Source of the DNA: Brachionus plicatilis
Lineage: Eukaryota; Rotifera; Eurotatoria; Ploima; Brachionidae
DNA length: 64,000 bases
Reading direction: 5' to 3'
Assembly (NCBI GenBank): GCA_010279815.1
Contig: QEOQ01000455.1
Coordinates: forward strand, 288,145 to 352,144
Under the pieces are notes generated by a model, which worked only from the letters and a program-made list of their open reading frames with translations, was not told the origin of the DNA and did not search any database. The translations under genes were made by a program, and so were the position numbers. Positions 36,026 to 47,393 of this stretch are shown piece by piece. Position 1 is the stretch's first letter. Each line of letters opens with the position of its first letter.

Positions 36026-36721
36026 GGGTCATAACGATTATGTGAACAATTGATCACCAAAAAATGTGATCAGGAGTATCATGACGACTATGTGATCCTA
36101 ACTGATCACAAAAAAAATGATCACATAATCTTTACATTTTTTTGAAATAAAAAAAAATTTCATCAATTTCATTAATTTTTTATTATTTTGATATTTGAAT
36201 CCAAAATTGCATTCTTTAATTCTTCTTTTATTTAATATCAAAATAATTTGAATATGGCTAAGGATATTAACAAGATTCATATTAGTAATGTAAGAGATAA
36301 AGTAGACAATAATAAGAAACAAGCCATGGCTGGGCTACCGATCTCAAACGAGACCGAGATGATCAAAAAAGCCTTAAGTAAATATACCAACCCAGTAGCA
36401 TGGAATATATGTGGAGAATTGATGAAGAATGAAAGAGGTGCTAAATTGCACATTGCAAAAATGCACCAAAAATGAGAATTTTTTTTTAAAATAACATTAT
36501 TTAGACTTTCGTTTCGATGTATTTTATTAATTGATCACATTTTAATATTGATCACAAATAAAAAATTTAGATCACAAAAATTTTCTACACATTTTTTCCT
36601 TTAAAAAATGATTACAATTTTTGGCATCACTGATTTTGTGATCAGTAGAGATCACATAGTCGTCATGATACTCCTGATCACATTTTTTGGTGATCAATTG
36701 TTCACATAATCGTTATGACAC
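36026..36721 (+). mobile_element. Young element with perfect 70-bp inverted repeats and C2H2 gene
   Basis: Bases 36028-36097 and 36650-36719 are exact reverse complements by eye, starting GTCATAACGATTATGTGAAC. AATTAAAC lies outside both ends (36018-36025, 36722-36729). Both ends carry repeated TGATCAC words. The only coding frame is a small C2H2 peptide. GGGTC start, long inverted repeats and an 8-bp duplication fit a non-autonomous Mutator-like element. The identity of the arms implies recent activity or gene conversion. Confidence 0.88.
36254..36475 (+). CDS. 73-residue peptide with degenerate C2H2 finger
   Basis: It starts MAKDINKIHISNVRDKVDNN; a TTG two codons earlier gives a longer frame but is not needed. 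After a Lys-rich linker the C-terminus reads YTNPVAWNICGELM, NERGAKLHIAKMHQK. This aligns with the finger at 17.6 kb (NPIACPECGKLM, NERGVKQH), but the first Cys is replaced by Trp, so zinc binding would be lost. The frame is otherwise intact and lies centrally between the 70-bp repeats. It is probably the element's own DNA-binding peptide, now damaged. Confidence 0.55.
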   Translation: MAKDINKIHISNVRDKVDNNKKQAMAGLPISNETEMIKKALSKYTNPVAWNICGELMKNERGAKLHIAKMHQK

Positions 36722-38050
36722 AATTAAACTTTTATCATTAATTTTTTTGGTCGCGATTAGTAAAAAATAGCTTAACAAAATAATTTTTACATCAATTTTT
36801 CTCTCTGCATCAAATTAAAAAAATACAAAGTAACCTTAACTATAAAACCTAACAGATATCAGCTGATGTAAGTGGTAGACCTAAACTAGTCAATAGAGCT
36901 TTATTGAGATAGTTTTTGTTCTTTATTACATATTTTAATTGATTTTGATTAAAAAAAAATTTTTATTTAATGATAAAAAAAAATTTGATGAATATTTTCT
37001 ACTTAATCTAAATTTTCGTGTATTTTGAAGATGATTATTTTTAAATTGATATACATATATTTTTTTTGATGAAACTCTAATAAATTTGATGATAAAAATA
37101 AAATTGTTTTGGTGATAAATTTTATTTTTTTTGATGTTAAAATTTTGATAGTATTTTTTAAATTTTTTGATGATATAAAAATCTTTTTTTGGAAAATAAG
37201 TACAATTAATTTTAAGCTTTAGCCATGGATTAATATCAGTCTATCAGTCTAATTAAAAATTTTGAGAATCTAGAACGAACACAACATTTAAAATCTAAAT
37301 TTTTAATTAAAAAAAATTTTTCATCATTCTATAATTAAGTTTTCAATTTTTCAATTTATTTTTTTTTTCAAATTAAATATTTCGATTTTTCCGTTGGACT
37401 TAAACTTTTAATAATAAATAAAAAAGACAAAATAAGCTAAAAGAAACAAATAAATTCTTTAAATCAAATTAAATTTTTTTCCTTTATACTTTTTTATTAG
37501 AATAAATTTATTTAAGCAACTTAGAGTTTAATAAAAATGAATCATTTATTTCGCTCATGATGGTTCGAGTGAGCATTGTTTCGTAATTTTTAGTAATTTC
37601 ATTTATAAGGGAAAAAAAGATTTAAAATTAAAAAATAAATGAAACATATAAAAAATAATTCCATAAATTTTATTAGAATCACTAGAGCCAATTTATTATT
37701 CTTGGATTGGAAAGCTTAGCCATAAATTTTTCAATTACTTTTAATAACCTAGGGCTAGAATAATATTGCCCAATTAGCATCATAATTTAGATTTTTTCTA
37801 TTAAAAAAGGAGCCTTAAATAATTTTTAAATTCGATGATATTAACTAAATTAAGTGTTTTAAGAGTTTTTTTTATAAAGCAATTAAATAAATGTTAATTT
37901 ATTTATTACTTAAAAGTTCAAATACAATTTTGAATTTTTTTCGTAAAAAATTTTCTAAAAAAAAAATAATTATTTTTTCATTTAATAAAAATAATAAAAT
38001 TTAAAAAATAAAAAAAAATTTTTTTATTGAAATAGGCTTTTGATTTTTGA
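36722..38050. other. AT-rich non-coding DNA
   Basis: Nothing beyond low-complexity sequence was recognised. Confidence 0.6.
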
Positions 38051-38058
38051 CCATAAAT

Positions 38059-38573
38059 GGCATGTTGAAGTTTATGATCAAAACTGTATATCAAATTGCT
38101 CATTTTATATTTAATAATAAATTTCCTGAAGATTTAGGCAGAATTTTATAAAATTCTTGATGTAACATTGATTAACATAGTTTGTTACATTAAAATTTCA
38201 AAAAATAAAAAATTTTAAATTAATAGTATGTTCAAAATTAACTAAAATGATCGATTATTTTTGATTTTTTAGTTAAGTTAATAATGCAAATAAATAAAAA
38301 AAATTCTTAACATAAATTATTATTTGGTTTTTTAATCTTATTATCTTTGCGAAGTTAAATTTTTTGTCTTTCGGAATTTGTACTCTTTTTAATTCTAAAA
38401 TTCGATTATTGATCCATTTATTTTATGATCAACTTAAAATAGTTTTTTGAGACTGTAGCATAATATGTTACATCATTACCAATAAAAAAAAAATCATTTC
38501 GTTAATTTAAGAAATTATTATGCTTACTTTTTAATTGAGCATTTGATCATTTGATCATAAACTTCAACATGCC
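38059..38573. mobile_element. 515-bp inverted-repeat element with perfect 8-bp duplication
   Basis: The ends are GGCATGTTGAAGTTTATGAT and its exact inverse; similarity continues inward (CAAATTGCTCA / CAAATGCTCA). CCATAAAT flanks both sides (38051-38058, 38574-38581). TGTTACAT-like words occur inside near both ends. No coding frame is present. The duplication length fits hAT, Merlin-like or Mutator-like classes; the GGCAT start does not decide. Confidence 0.82.
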
Positions 38574-38581
38574 CCATAAAT

Positions 38582-40110
38582 TTAACTTTTAAAAAAAAAT
38601 TTACATAATAAAAAATGTTTATTTTAAGTTATTATTAAATCCCAAGTCTTGACATGTCTTTAATTATTTTTTTAGTATTAAGTTTTAATTTCGGATTCGG
38701 TTTAATAAAATTTTATTTTTTTATTTATTTTATTTAGATGAGTCCAAAGACTGATACTTTGCATTACATATGAAATGATCATGCTCAATTAAGTTTTTGA
38801 AATAAATTAAAATAAATCGATTTTTAAAATAATTGAATAATTGAACTAGAACTATAAGTTTTAAAATTAAAAAAACACCAGTTAATTAATAAATAATTAA
38901 AAAAGAAAAGAAAATTTAATATGCTGTGCGTGTCTGGTTTTCACTTCTTCATTAAAAAATATCTTCTTATTTATCTTTATTCTATAATTTTAGTTCTTTT
39001 AGAAGAGATCTAACAGATTTTAATTTTAGATAAAAATATTCAGACAGAACTTTTATTTGAAGAGTATTAAGTTCAGTATTGGGTTAACTGTTGTTCGAAA
39101 TTTAAGACCATTTTTTTTCTGCTTATTTTCAGTGTTCAAAAAGCAGAATGAAATCTTTGCTAAAATTACGAAAATAAAACATTTTACAATTAAAATAGTT
39201 CCACTGTTTTTTTTCACAATTTTATAAAAAAAATTTCTTACCAAAACATCACTTGAAAAGCTTAACAGTTAATTTGATGGGTTTCCCATAATTATCTGAA
39301 TATTTATTTTTCATTTAGAATTTTAAAACCATGTTTTATTCAAACAATTTTGACCAATATTTACACTGGACCCCTACTTTGATTTTACATAAAAATTGGT
39401 GGTCCAATTTGAGCAGTGTTAGGAAAAAATAAAGAAACTTTGGAACAAAGAACCATTAAGAAACTTTGGCTACTTTTAAAAATTTGAATTCGAAGAAATT
39501 ATCCTAATTAAAAAAAATAAATTTTTAAAGAGTTAAATAATCAATTTAAATTTATTTTTGTAAATTTTAATAATCAATTTTATCACTTATTTTAATGTTT
39601 AAATAACTCCCTATATTTTTCAAGTTAATTTTAAAAAAAAAAAATTTGATTTTATTTTATACAAAAATTAATTAAAGAATTTAAAATATTTCTAAATTTT
39701 AGACGAGTAAAAAGAGTTTGAAAAATTTATTTTATGGTTCTCTAGATTTTATTTTTGCTGTAAAAAAATTAATTAGATTTAAACTTAAAAAAGGAATATA
39801 TCTTTTAAAAGACAACATTTAAGAAAAACGAAAAAAATATTATTTAATTGTTTGATGTCAGAAAAAAATTAACAAAAATAACTTGGGTGCAAATTTTACA
39901 AAAATGAATAAATGAAAGCTATTTTTTAATTGTAATTTCAATTTGAAATTTATTTGAAATAATCCTGTTTCCAATCAATGTTTTAATGCTTTAATTTTTA
40001 ATAGTCCAACAAACAAGTTTAAATGTTTAAATAAAAAAATATTTATCCATTTGAATTTATTAACTATTTTTTTTTAATTTAAATGATATTCTTAGAGAGT
40101 AGTCTAAAAT
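38582..40110. other. AT-rich non-coding DNA
   Basis: No supported feature was seen. A weak inverted pair at 39365-39425 (ACTGGACC / GGTCCAAT...CAGTG) is too short to call. Confidence 0.55.
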
Positions 40111-40198
40111 ATTTAATAATAATAATATATACAGGCTACAGCAAGACTAGCTTGCGGAGGTGACTTACTAGGATGTCACCTATGGTAGCTCTTTGCAC
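40111..40198 (-). mobile_element. LINE 3'-end fragment
   Basis: The reverse complement reads GAGCTACCATAGGTGACATC, then CTTGCTGTAGCCTGTATATA and a (TTA)n tail. It resembles the 3' end of the LINE at 60245-60317 (ATAGCTACCATAGCG...CTGTAGCTTATTATT). Only about 90 bp remain, a typical extreme 5' truncation. Confidence 0.6.
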
Positions 40199-42533
40199 AT
40201 AGTTAAATGATTAAAAATTAAAAAAAAATTAAAAAAATTTTGAATAACAAAGATATTTATTATATTTTCTAAAAATTTAATCCAATTATTAATAAAAAAA
40301 TCTTTCCCTTGATTTTGAGATATTTACTGTCAAAATCAATTTATGTTAAATAATTTTCCATTTTTAAATTAATCATTGACTGTTGGATTAATTATTTTTT
40401 AAAAGTAAACGAAAATTCAGATTTTTTTTTATGCGAATAAGAAATATATAAAAAAATTTAAATTTCATCTTTTATCCAGAGTCATTTTCTAAGGTAGGAA
40501 ACGAGGCTTGGCTGCTTTAAGCTTCTTATAAAAAAAATCTTTTAAAATTTTTAATTAACGGCTTTAAATAAGATTTTTACAAGAGTAACTTGATCTTTTA
40601 AAAGTCCTCCTCTCTAAATTTTGTCTCAATTTTAATTTAGAGTACTAAAAATGCTAAGATATAAACTGAAACATTATTACTAAATGAACTGAGAAATAAT
40701 TAAAATTTTCTGTATTTATTTTGACAAATTTTTTATTTCAAATATATCTAATCTCAAACTTATCTCTGACCAGACAATTAAACAAAAGAAATAAAGAAAT
40801 TAAACATTTAAATAAAAATAAAATTATAAAATTTAAAAAATTTTCTTGTTCCTTAAATTTCAGAATAAATTTCTTAAATAAAAGGGCTCAGAAAAATTCA
40901 TAAAAAAATGCTGATTTAAAAAAAAAGAATCTCAGAAAAAAGCTATTTTAGAAAATTTTTTTAGATCACTATTAGATTTCAACATTCGAGGAAAAAATGT
41001 AAAATAATGTAAAATTTTATCTGATTATTTATTTTCCAAAATATATGAAAATATATTGTATAAATACGAAACTGATTTTTTGAGATATAATAAAAATGAA
41101 AATAAAAGAGAGTACAAAATAAATAATAATTATTGAAATTAAAAAAGGAGTAAAAAAAAACAAAATTAACATTTAAATTAAATACTTTATTCAATTTTTA
41201 TTTAAATTTTTTAGAAAACACTTAAACTTTGTCTTATTTATTACATTTTATTTTTTTAATTTTTATTAACATCGCCTTTAATGCGTTCATTGAAATAAAA
41301 AAATAAATTAATTAAAAATAATCTATCAAAAAATATATTAAAGATTAGAACGCAATTTTTTTGGATGAGAACTATTTAGTTTTAAGTGAAGATCAGTTTT
41401 TCAGACCGAAAATAATTATTCCCATATTTTACTTTAAATAAACTAGGATTAACTAAAACTCAAACAAAATCATTTTTTTTAAACAAAAATTAAAAATTAA
41501 ATTTTTTTGACAAATTCTTTTCAAAATTAAAATAAAAGAGATAAATAACTTTTTTCCTTAATTAATTACTCGACGGGTTTTTTTGATATATCAGATATTA
41601 AAAGATTTTAAAAGGAAATATCTGATTTTTTTTTAATTGATATTCTTAATGATATCATTTAGTTTGGTAATTCAAATGGTATCGTTTGAAAACAACACTT
41701 ATCTAAGAGGTAAAAAACAAAACCTGGTTTTAAGGACCAAATTTATCGTAAAAGACATAGTTAGTTTTTTGATACATTATGCCACTTAATTTTTATTTAA
41801 ACATCATTTTTCGTTTAAAAAAACTCACATCTTTTTATTTAAATTTTTTAGTAGAAAATTTTACGCTCTTTCTGGTGACATGTGATTTTAACATATTATT
41901 TATTTTTGGTTAAGATATATGCATCTATTCATAGTATACTTTGGCAAATTAATGAAGCCTTTGAGCCCATCCAGGTGAAAAAAACTGTTTTTCGACTTCC
42001 CCTAAAAAATTGGCTTTTTGAGGTTTTCACATATGCAGATTAAGAATTTGAGGTCGAACATCGAATCCTAAGATACCATGGACGTTTTGCTTTTCCTGAA
42101 CCTTATTAGCTTAAATTTTTTTTTTTTTTTAAATTGAAATAATTATTTGAAACCTTGCATTTTTTCAATGTTATTACAACATTGGATACATTTTGTAATT
42201 CAAGTACAAAAAATAATACCAAATGGATTTAAATTTTTTTTCTTTTTTTTGTAAAAAAGCACTTATTAAACTTTATGTAATTTTAAATGAATTTATAAAA
42301 TATCATTTATTAGTTTATTTGAAAGTTAAATTTAAAAAAAAATTCAAAACCGCATTTAAAATAAATAAAATTTTACCAACTGAAAACTCGTATTTCTTAC
42401 TAAAAAATGGTAATCTCTCGACTTGAAGTTCTTACAGTCCTTGGCGACTACTTTTCTTAATAAGTCGTCCGCCATTACCCCGTAGATAAGAGGCCCTGAA
42501 GGTAAAATAATTAAACTAGTTTCATTAATTTAA
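40199..42533. other. AT-rich DNA with two unexplained GC patches
   Basis: The patches near 41930-42080 (GCCCATCCAGG, ATACCATGGACG) and 42430-42505 (CAGTCCTTGGCGACTAC, CCGTAGATAAGAGG) contain no convincing frame or repeat partner. Confidence 0.5.
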
Positions 42534-42964
42534 CACTAGAACGCCCGGGGGTTTTTTAAACCCCTTTTTGATTTTAAAATGTCAAAAAAAATTTTTCTAA
42601 GAGGAGTTTTGTCAAAATTATTTTTTTTCCCTAATTAAAAATGTAAATTTAATTATTATTTTATTTTTGAAAATTAAAAATTATAATAATTTAATGTCAA
42701 AAAAAAAAAAATATACATAAACGCCCGAAGGGGGTTTTTTAAACCCCTTTAAAATTTTACTTTTTCTATCGCTTAAAATTAATAAATTCTTAGCATAAAA
42801 TAATAATAACATAAATATTTAATGCATAAATAAATCATAATTAACTTAAATAAAACTTATTTTCCGCGAATATGCTTAATTTTTTGCTTGTAATTTAATT
42901 TAAAAGGGGTTTTTTAGACCCCTGCCGGGCGTTAACGGTATAAAAAAAATCGGGCGTTCTAGTG
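42534..42964. mobile_element. piggyBac-like MITE flanked by TTAA
   Basis: TTAA (42530-42533) is followed by CACTAGAACGCCCG, and the inverse CGGGCGTTCTAGTG is followed by TTAA (42965-42968). The element contains three GC-rich hairpins of the type GGGGTTTTTTAAACCCC, near 42548, 42730 and 42903. TTAA targets and CACTAGA-type ends are characteristic of piggyBac-like elements. No coding sequence remains. Confidence 0.85.
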
Positions 42965-43334
42965 TTAAAATGTAAATCCATTAAAACTTAAAAATCGAAT
43001 TTCTTAAATCAAGTTTCATTAGACTATTTGTAAAAGCCGCATCCACAAGATCTTGCCATTAAAAAAATTAATAAAGACCTAAATGACTACGTACCTGATG
43101 CACTTCAAAAAAATTTGATACACTTTTCGACATCTATATTAAAAAAATTAATAGAAGACAGAATAAAAAATAAATTTTTTCAGGTATTACTCAATCACTA
43201 ACTTTTGTCTCATAAAAGATAACTCTATTCTAACCTTAATCTATAGCATTTATTTTTATCTCATATTTTATTTTTTTAAATAGCTAAGAATTAAGAACTA
43301 AATATTTAAGGCAGGGAGAGAAACCGTCAATTAA

Positions 43335-43815
43335 TTTAGAGAAATGTCAACTAGTTTTTTTTGTCAACTTTATTTTCGTCAATACTTACTTATCAATTAT
43401 ATTAAAAATATTTGTAACTTAAAATAAATAATTGTGAATTAAATTTAATTATTGTCAATTAAATTAATTTTTTAAATATTTGCCTCAAAATAGTGCCGGA
43501 TCCGTCTTCAATGAAAGTTTCATTATATATTTTAGAGGACGATCACAGCGACCCAGAATTTCCTCTGAAACAAAAGCATTGCATAAAAATAAGAAGCTAA
43601 AACATTTATGAAAAACTGTTATTTTTTTTTGGAAAACTTTTTTTATATTTTCTTTCAATTTTTTTTACTTGAAAAATCTTTTTACATTACATTGACAAAT
43701 ATTTTTTTAAATTGACAAAAATAAAAAATAATTGACAAAACATTTATTTAAATGATGCTTATTTTTTAAAAATGACTCTTGCGTAACTGATTAATTATCT
43801 AGTTTTAATTGACAT
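43335..43815. mobile_element. TGTCAA-array element (boundaries uncertain)
   Basis: GTCAA words occur several times at 43327-43460. Mirror TTGACA words occur at 43690-43815. A GC-richer exon-like frame lies between. Possible termini are GTCAATTAATTTAGA and the inverse GTCAATTAAAACTAG. No target duplication was found. Confidence 0.45.
43494..43600 (+). CDS. Small exon-like frame inside the TGTCAA element
   Basis: After the acceptor-like CAAAATAG, 35 codons run to TAA, encoding VPDPSSMKVSLYILEDDHSD then PEFPLKQKHC. GC is clearly above the flanks. No domain is recognised. Its central position between the mirror arrays parallels the finger and AT-hook exons of the other elements. Confidence 0.3.
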
Positions 43816-43818
43816 CTA

Positions 43819-45881
43819 TATATATTAATCGATAAAATATCATTTAGTCTATTTTTAATAATTATATAAAAAGTTAAATTGCATGGAAAATAAAATACTA
43901 GATGCTTTTAATACTGAATTGATAAATAATTTTCTATCAATTTAATATTTTTATTTTTGTTTCTAATCAGTAAAAAATTGACTATTAACTTTAATTCTGA
44001 AAAATCAGGTTTTGTGTTTAAAAGTTTTGTAAATGAAATTTTGACTCATGAGCAACAAAATAGACCAAAAATTTTTTCTAAGTTAGATTTTCAGCACATC
44101 AAATTAAAAAAATTCGAGTCGTGAAAGCCTAATTTAAATTTATATTGAAAGTATTTAAATTGAAAAAAAATTAAACTTCTCAGAAAAAATTTAGTTTTGC
44201 TAAAAAAACAAGAGAGCTCGCTCACTTGTTAAAAATGCTCTTTTAAATTAATGATCCTTTGTATACTGCCTATTAAAAAATCTGTCTTTTTCAACCATAC
44301 TTTTTGGAATTGAAAAATTGAGACAATATTTTAGAAAACAACACTACTGTTGATAAAAAATAATTTTAAATTAAATTCAAATTTTTTTGAAAAACTGACC
44401 AGAGATTTACCGAATTTAAATAAATCTAAATTTAAATTTCTTTCAATTAGTATTAAAATGGAAATTAAATGAAAAAATAAATATAATTGTCATCTTAAAT
44501 TTTAAGATAACCGTGATGAAAACAACAAAATAAAATCAAGCTTAAGTTTTAATTAAAAAAAGATATTGAAATATTTTTTTAATATTTTTATTAAATCTGG
44601 TGAAGTTAGTTTCCAAATTTTTTGATTCTTAATGTAAAAATTCTTTGCTGTTTTTCCAATTTGACCACACTTTGCTGAATTACACAATTGACTAAAGATT
44701 TACCGAGAATGGCCTAAAACTATGGTATAAAAAAATAATTTTTTTGTTGCCTTAAATCTTAATAAAAAAATAAATAAGATTAATATTAAAAAAAATTTGA
44801 TTTTTTTATCTTTAATAATTGTCCAAATAAAATAACCCTGGCGAACACAAAAATATTGATTCCATTTTACAAAATTAAAATTAATGGCTTTTAATTTTCT
44901 AAATCGAAATGTATTCCGGAAATTTATCAATAAAGAAAATTGAAAAAAAATAATTAATCATCCGACTTGATGAGAATAGCTGCGTAGAAACAGGCTCCCA
45001 TAGAAGATAAAGCTAATTGGAATATTCTTTATCATTATATAAATAGATAAAATATATCTCTCCTAATAAAGATAAATCTAAAATCTTACAGTTTATGGCG
45101 GTAAGCGTCAGGGCTCTTTGGCAAATGAATGCTTCAATTTACAGAACTCAAATTAAATTATTGATCGGAAATTTATTCAATTAAAAACAAAAAAACAATT
45201 ACGTATTTTTTTGTTTAAAAATTTAAAATCATGCATAATTTTTTCTCTTAGATGAAATAAAAACATCCTCAAAATATCGAGACTTTCCTGAATTCACGCC
45301 TTGAACACAGCTCTCTAAAGCAAACAAAAAATCCATTCTCAAATCAACAAACGAACACCCATGGCTTTGTTGATCGATGAAGAAATCAACGACAACAAAA
45401 TTCAATTATTATTCATTAAATAAATAAAAGAGAAACAAAAAAAGTTACTCAATCCTACCTTTTTTATTAATTACTTGCCAATGATCCAGCATATTCTAAA
45501 TAGTAGATTCAAATTTTACCAAGCTGATTACGCAAAAAGATTAAGTAAATCTGTACTTTGTTTATACTTGAGTTTATTTTATTATTTTAGAGCATGCTGA
45601 TTAGATTGATTTTTTTGGCATTCTATTTATATCATAAAACAAAAAGTTTGATTAATTTTTAAGTCAATTTTTATTTAATTATAGAATTAATAATTTTTTG
45701 GATTTTTAAAAGTAAATCCAAAAATTCATTATTCAACTTGAATAATTCAAGATTAAACCGAATTTTTTTGTTACCAAATAAAATTTTAATTTTACTCTTA
45801 ACAATTAAGCATTTAAAGTTTTCAAATGAATTTTTAATTTTTTAATCCCAGAGCTAACTCAAATTTTGGGTTGTTGGGATA
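43819..45881. other. AT-rich non-coding DNA
   Basis: No gene or element could be supported. The frame at 44700-44930 on the minus strand looks like a chance AT-rich ORF. Confidence 0.55.
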
Positions 45882-46764
45882 CCGTATCCCCTTGTTTAGC
45901 GACGCATGCTTTAATACCATGAGGAGGATATTTAGTGCGTTATTGACCCGGCATTTAAATTTAAAAATTTAAAACAAAAAAAAGAATAAAAAAATTTTTT
46001 AAAAAATTATTTTTTCGATTTATTCGTAGAACCTTTCTTTCTTCCCAATGGCTTTCTAACTGAATCATTCTTGTTGTAAACAACTGACGTACTAACACTT
46101 GTTGAAGTATTTTAAATATTTCCCAGTGTATATCATCAGCACAAATCCCATTAGATATAATGATGGTTCGAAACGATCCACCAATATATAGTCAGAATAA
46201 TAATATTCCCATTGTTGTCGGTACACAGCAGGGTCACACCGTTCAACGTTTGCCAATGCAAGATATACCAATACAACACAAATAACAAGAATGGTAAACA
46301 CATTACAACAAGAATGGTTCAGTTAGAAAGCCATTGGGAAGAAAGAAAGGTTCTACGAATAAATCGAAAAAATAGTTTTTTTTTAAATTTTTTTATTCTT
46401 TTTTTTGTCTTAAATTTTAAAATTTAAATGCCGGGTCAATAATTAAAATTAAACTTTTTTATTATATTTAATATTTTTTTTACCATAACTCTAACGTCAC
46501 ATCTATAAAATAAACTCAATCAATATTTTTTATATTAAATTTTTTTAAGTTTAAAACCCCGAGTCTCTAATAAAGACTTTTTTTGAAGCTCTGCTTTTTT
46601 ATTTGAATTTCTATTATAAACGCTACGTTTTTAATATGTATCGACTATGTGACCCATAGGACTTTTAAAATAAAAAATTTAACATTGCGAGGTCTATGTT
46701 AGACCATGCACCAAATATCCTACTCATGGTATTAAAGCATGCGTCGCTAAACAAGGGGATACGG
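45882..46764. mobile_element. Double fold-back element, TA-flanked
   Basis: Outer inverted repeats of 57 bp (45882-45938 and 46708-46764, starting CCGTATCCCCTTGTTTAGCG) differ at only two positions and are bordered by TA on both sides. A second inverted repeat of about 140 bp (45940-46079 / 46303-46442, TTATTGACCCGGCATTTAAA...) surrounds a 223-bp loop of higher GC. A 265-bp segment (46443-46707) is present only on the right. The TA flank is compatible with Tc1/mariner-type insertion, but no transposase is present. Confidence 0.8.
46106..46375 (+). pseudogene. Decayed gene with basic AT-hook-like tail in the fold-back loop
   Basis: One plus frame runs from 46106 to TAG at 46373, broken only by two TAA codons at about 46288 and 46300. 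A good acceptor (TATTTCCCAG) lies at 46126. The main part reads QIPLDIMMVRNDPPIYSQNN, then IPIVVGTQQGHTVQRLPM. After the stops it ends NGSVRKPLGRKKGSTNKSKK. The last segment lies in the right inner arm. The left arm encodes the same tail on the minus strand (stop at 46007), so the palindrome was made by inverted duplication of the gene's 3' end. GRKKG resembles an AT-hook core. Confidence 0.45.
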
Positions 46765-47266
46765 TAGCATTGTGAAAAAGTTAAGAAACACTTGATTTTT
46801 TTCCGGGCATAATATTTTCTCTTCCGCTTCCGCAAATTTAGTAAAAAAATAACTAATCTAGTAATTTTGACCGCTAATAAATTTTAAAAAAAATTTAATT
46901 TAATAAAAAATTCCCTAAAAGAAAAAAAAAACATTTGTTCCATAAAAATTGAAGTTGTTTTTTTGAAATACTAATCAAAATGATTAAAAATTAATCTAAT
47001 CAAAAAAATTATAATTTTTTTTTTTAATTAAAATCTGTTAAAAAAAAATTATTAACTGTAAAATTTTTAAATTACCGCGTGTACCTTTATTAATTTTTTA
47101 GTTTTTAATCATATTTTTATTTTTTTTATGTTTTCCTATATTTAAAATTTAATTTAACAAAACTTTTATTTTTTTTTATTCTGAAGGAGCTAATGCTCTA
47201 TATAGATATTCAAACAAACAAAATTAATAATATTAAATATTAATTTAGAAGTGAAGCTTTTTAATC
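46765..47266. other. AT-rich non-coding DNA
   Basis: Only homopolymer-rich sequence was seen. Confidence 0.6.
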
Positions 47267-47393
47267 GTCCCTCAAGGCTCAGTAATTAGTCCATTACTTT
47301 TTGTTATTTTATCAATGATATACCTAAAAGAAATGAAACAATTAGTGAATACTCTTTTCTTTTTGCTGACAACTTGGTTACATCCTACAAATA
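47267..47393 (+). pseudogene. LINE reverse-transcriptase fragment with mutated catalytic site
   Basis: VPQGSVISPLLFVI is followed by a one-base frameshift and then NDIPKRNETISEYSFLFADN. These are the GVPQGSxLSPLLF and [YF]ADD motifs of non-LTR reverse transcriptases in correct order and spacing. The second catalytic Asp of ADD is Asn here, and the frame is shifted, so the fragment is dead. Flanking LINE sequence is missing. Confidence 0.75.

Noticed and set aside
39360..39425. Short inverted pair ACTGGACC / GGTCC...CAGT
   Set aside because: The match is too short and imperfect for an element call and has no duplication.
46160..46185. tRNA-like B box GGTTCGAAAC followed by ATCCACCA
   Set aside because: No A box, anticodon arm or acceptor stem is found at the required distance, and the T stem has a mismatch.
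46092..46301. Minus-strand 69-codon frame with a signal-peptide-like start in the fold-back loop
   Set aside because: The plus frame through the same DNA continues into the basic tail and has an acceptor, so it explains more. The minus frame is kept only as an alternative.
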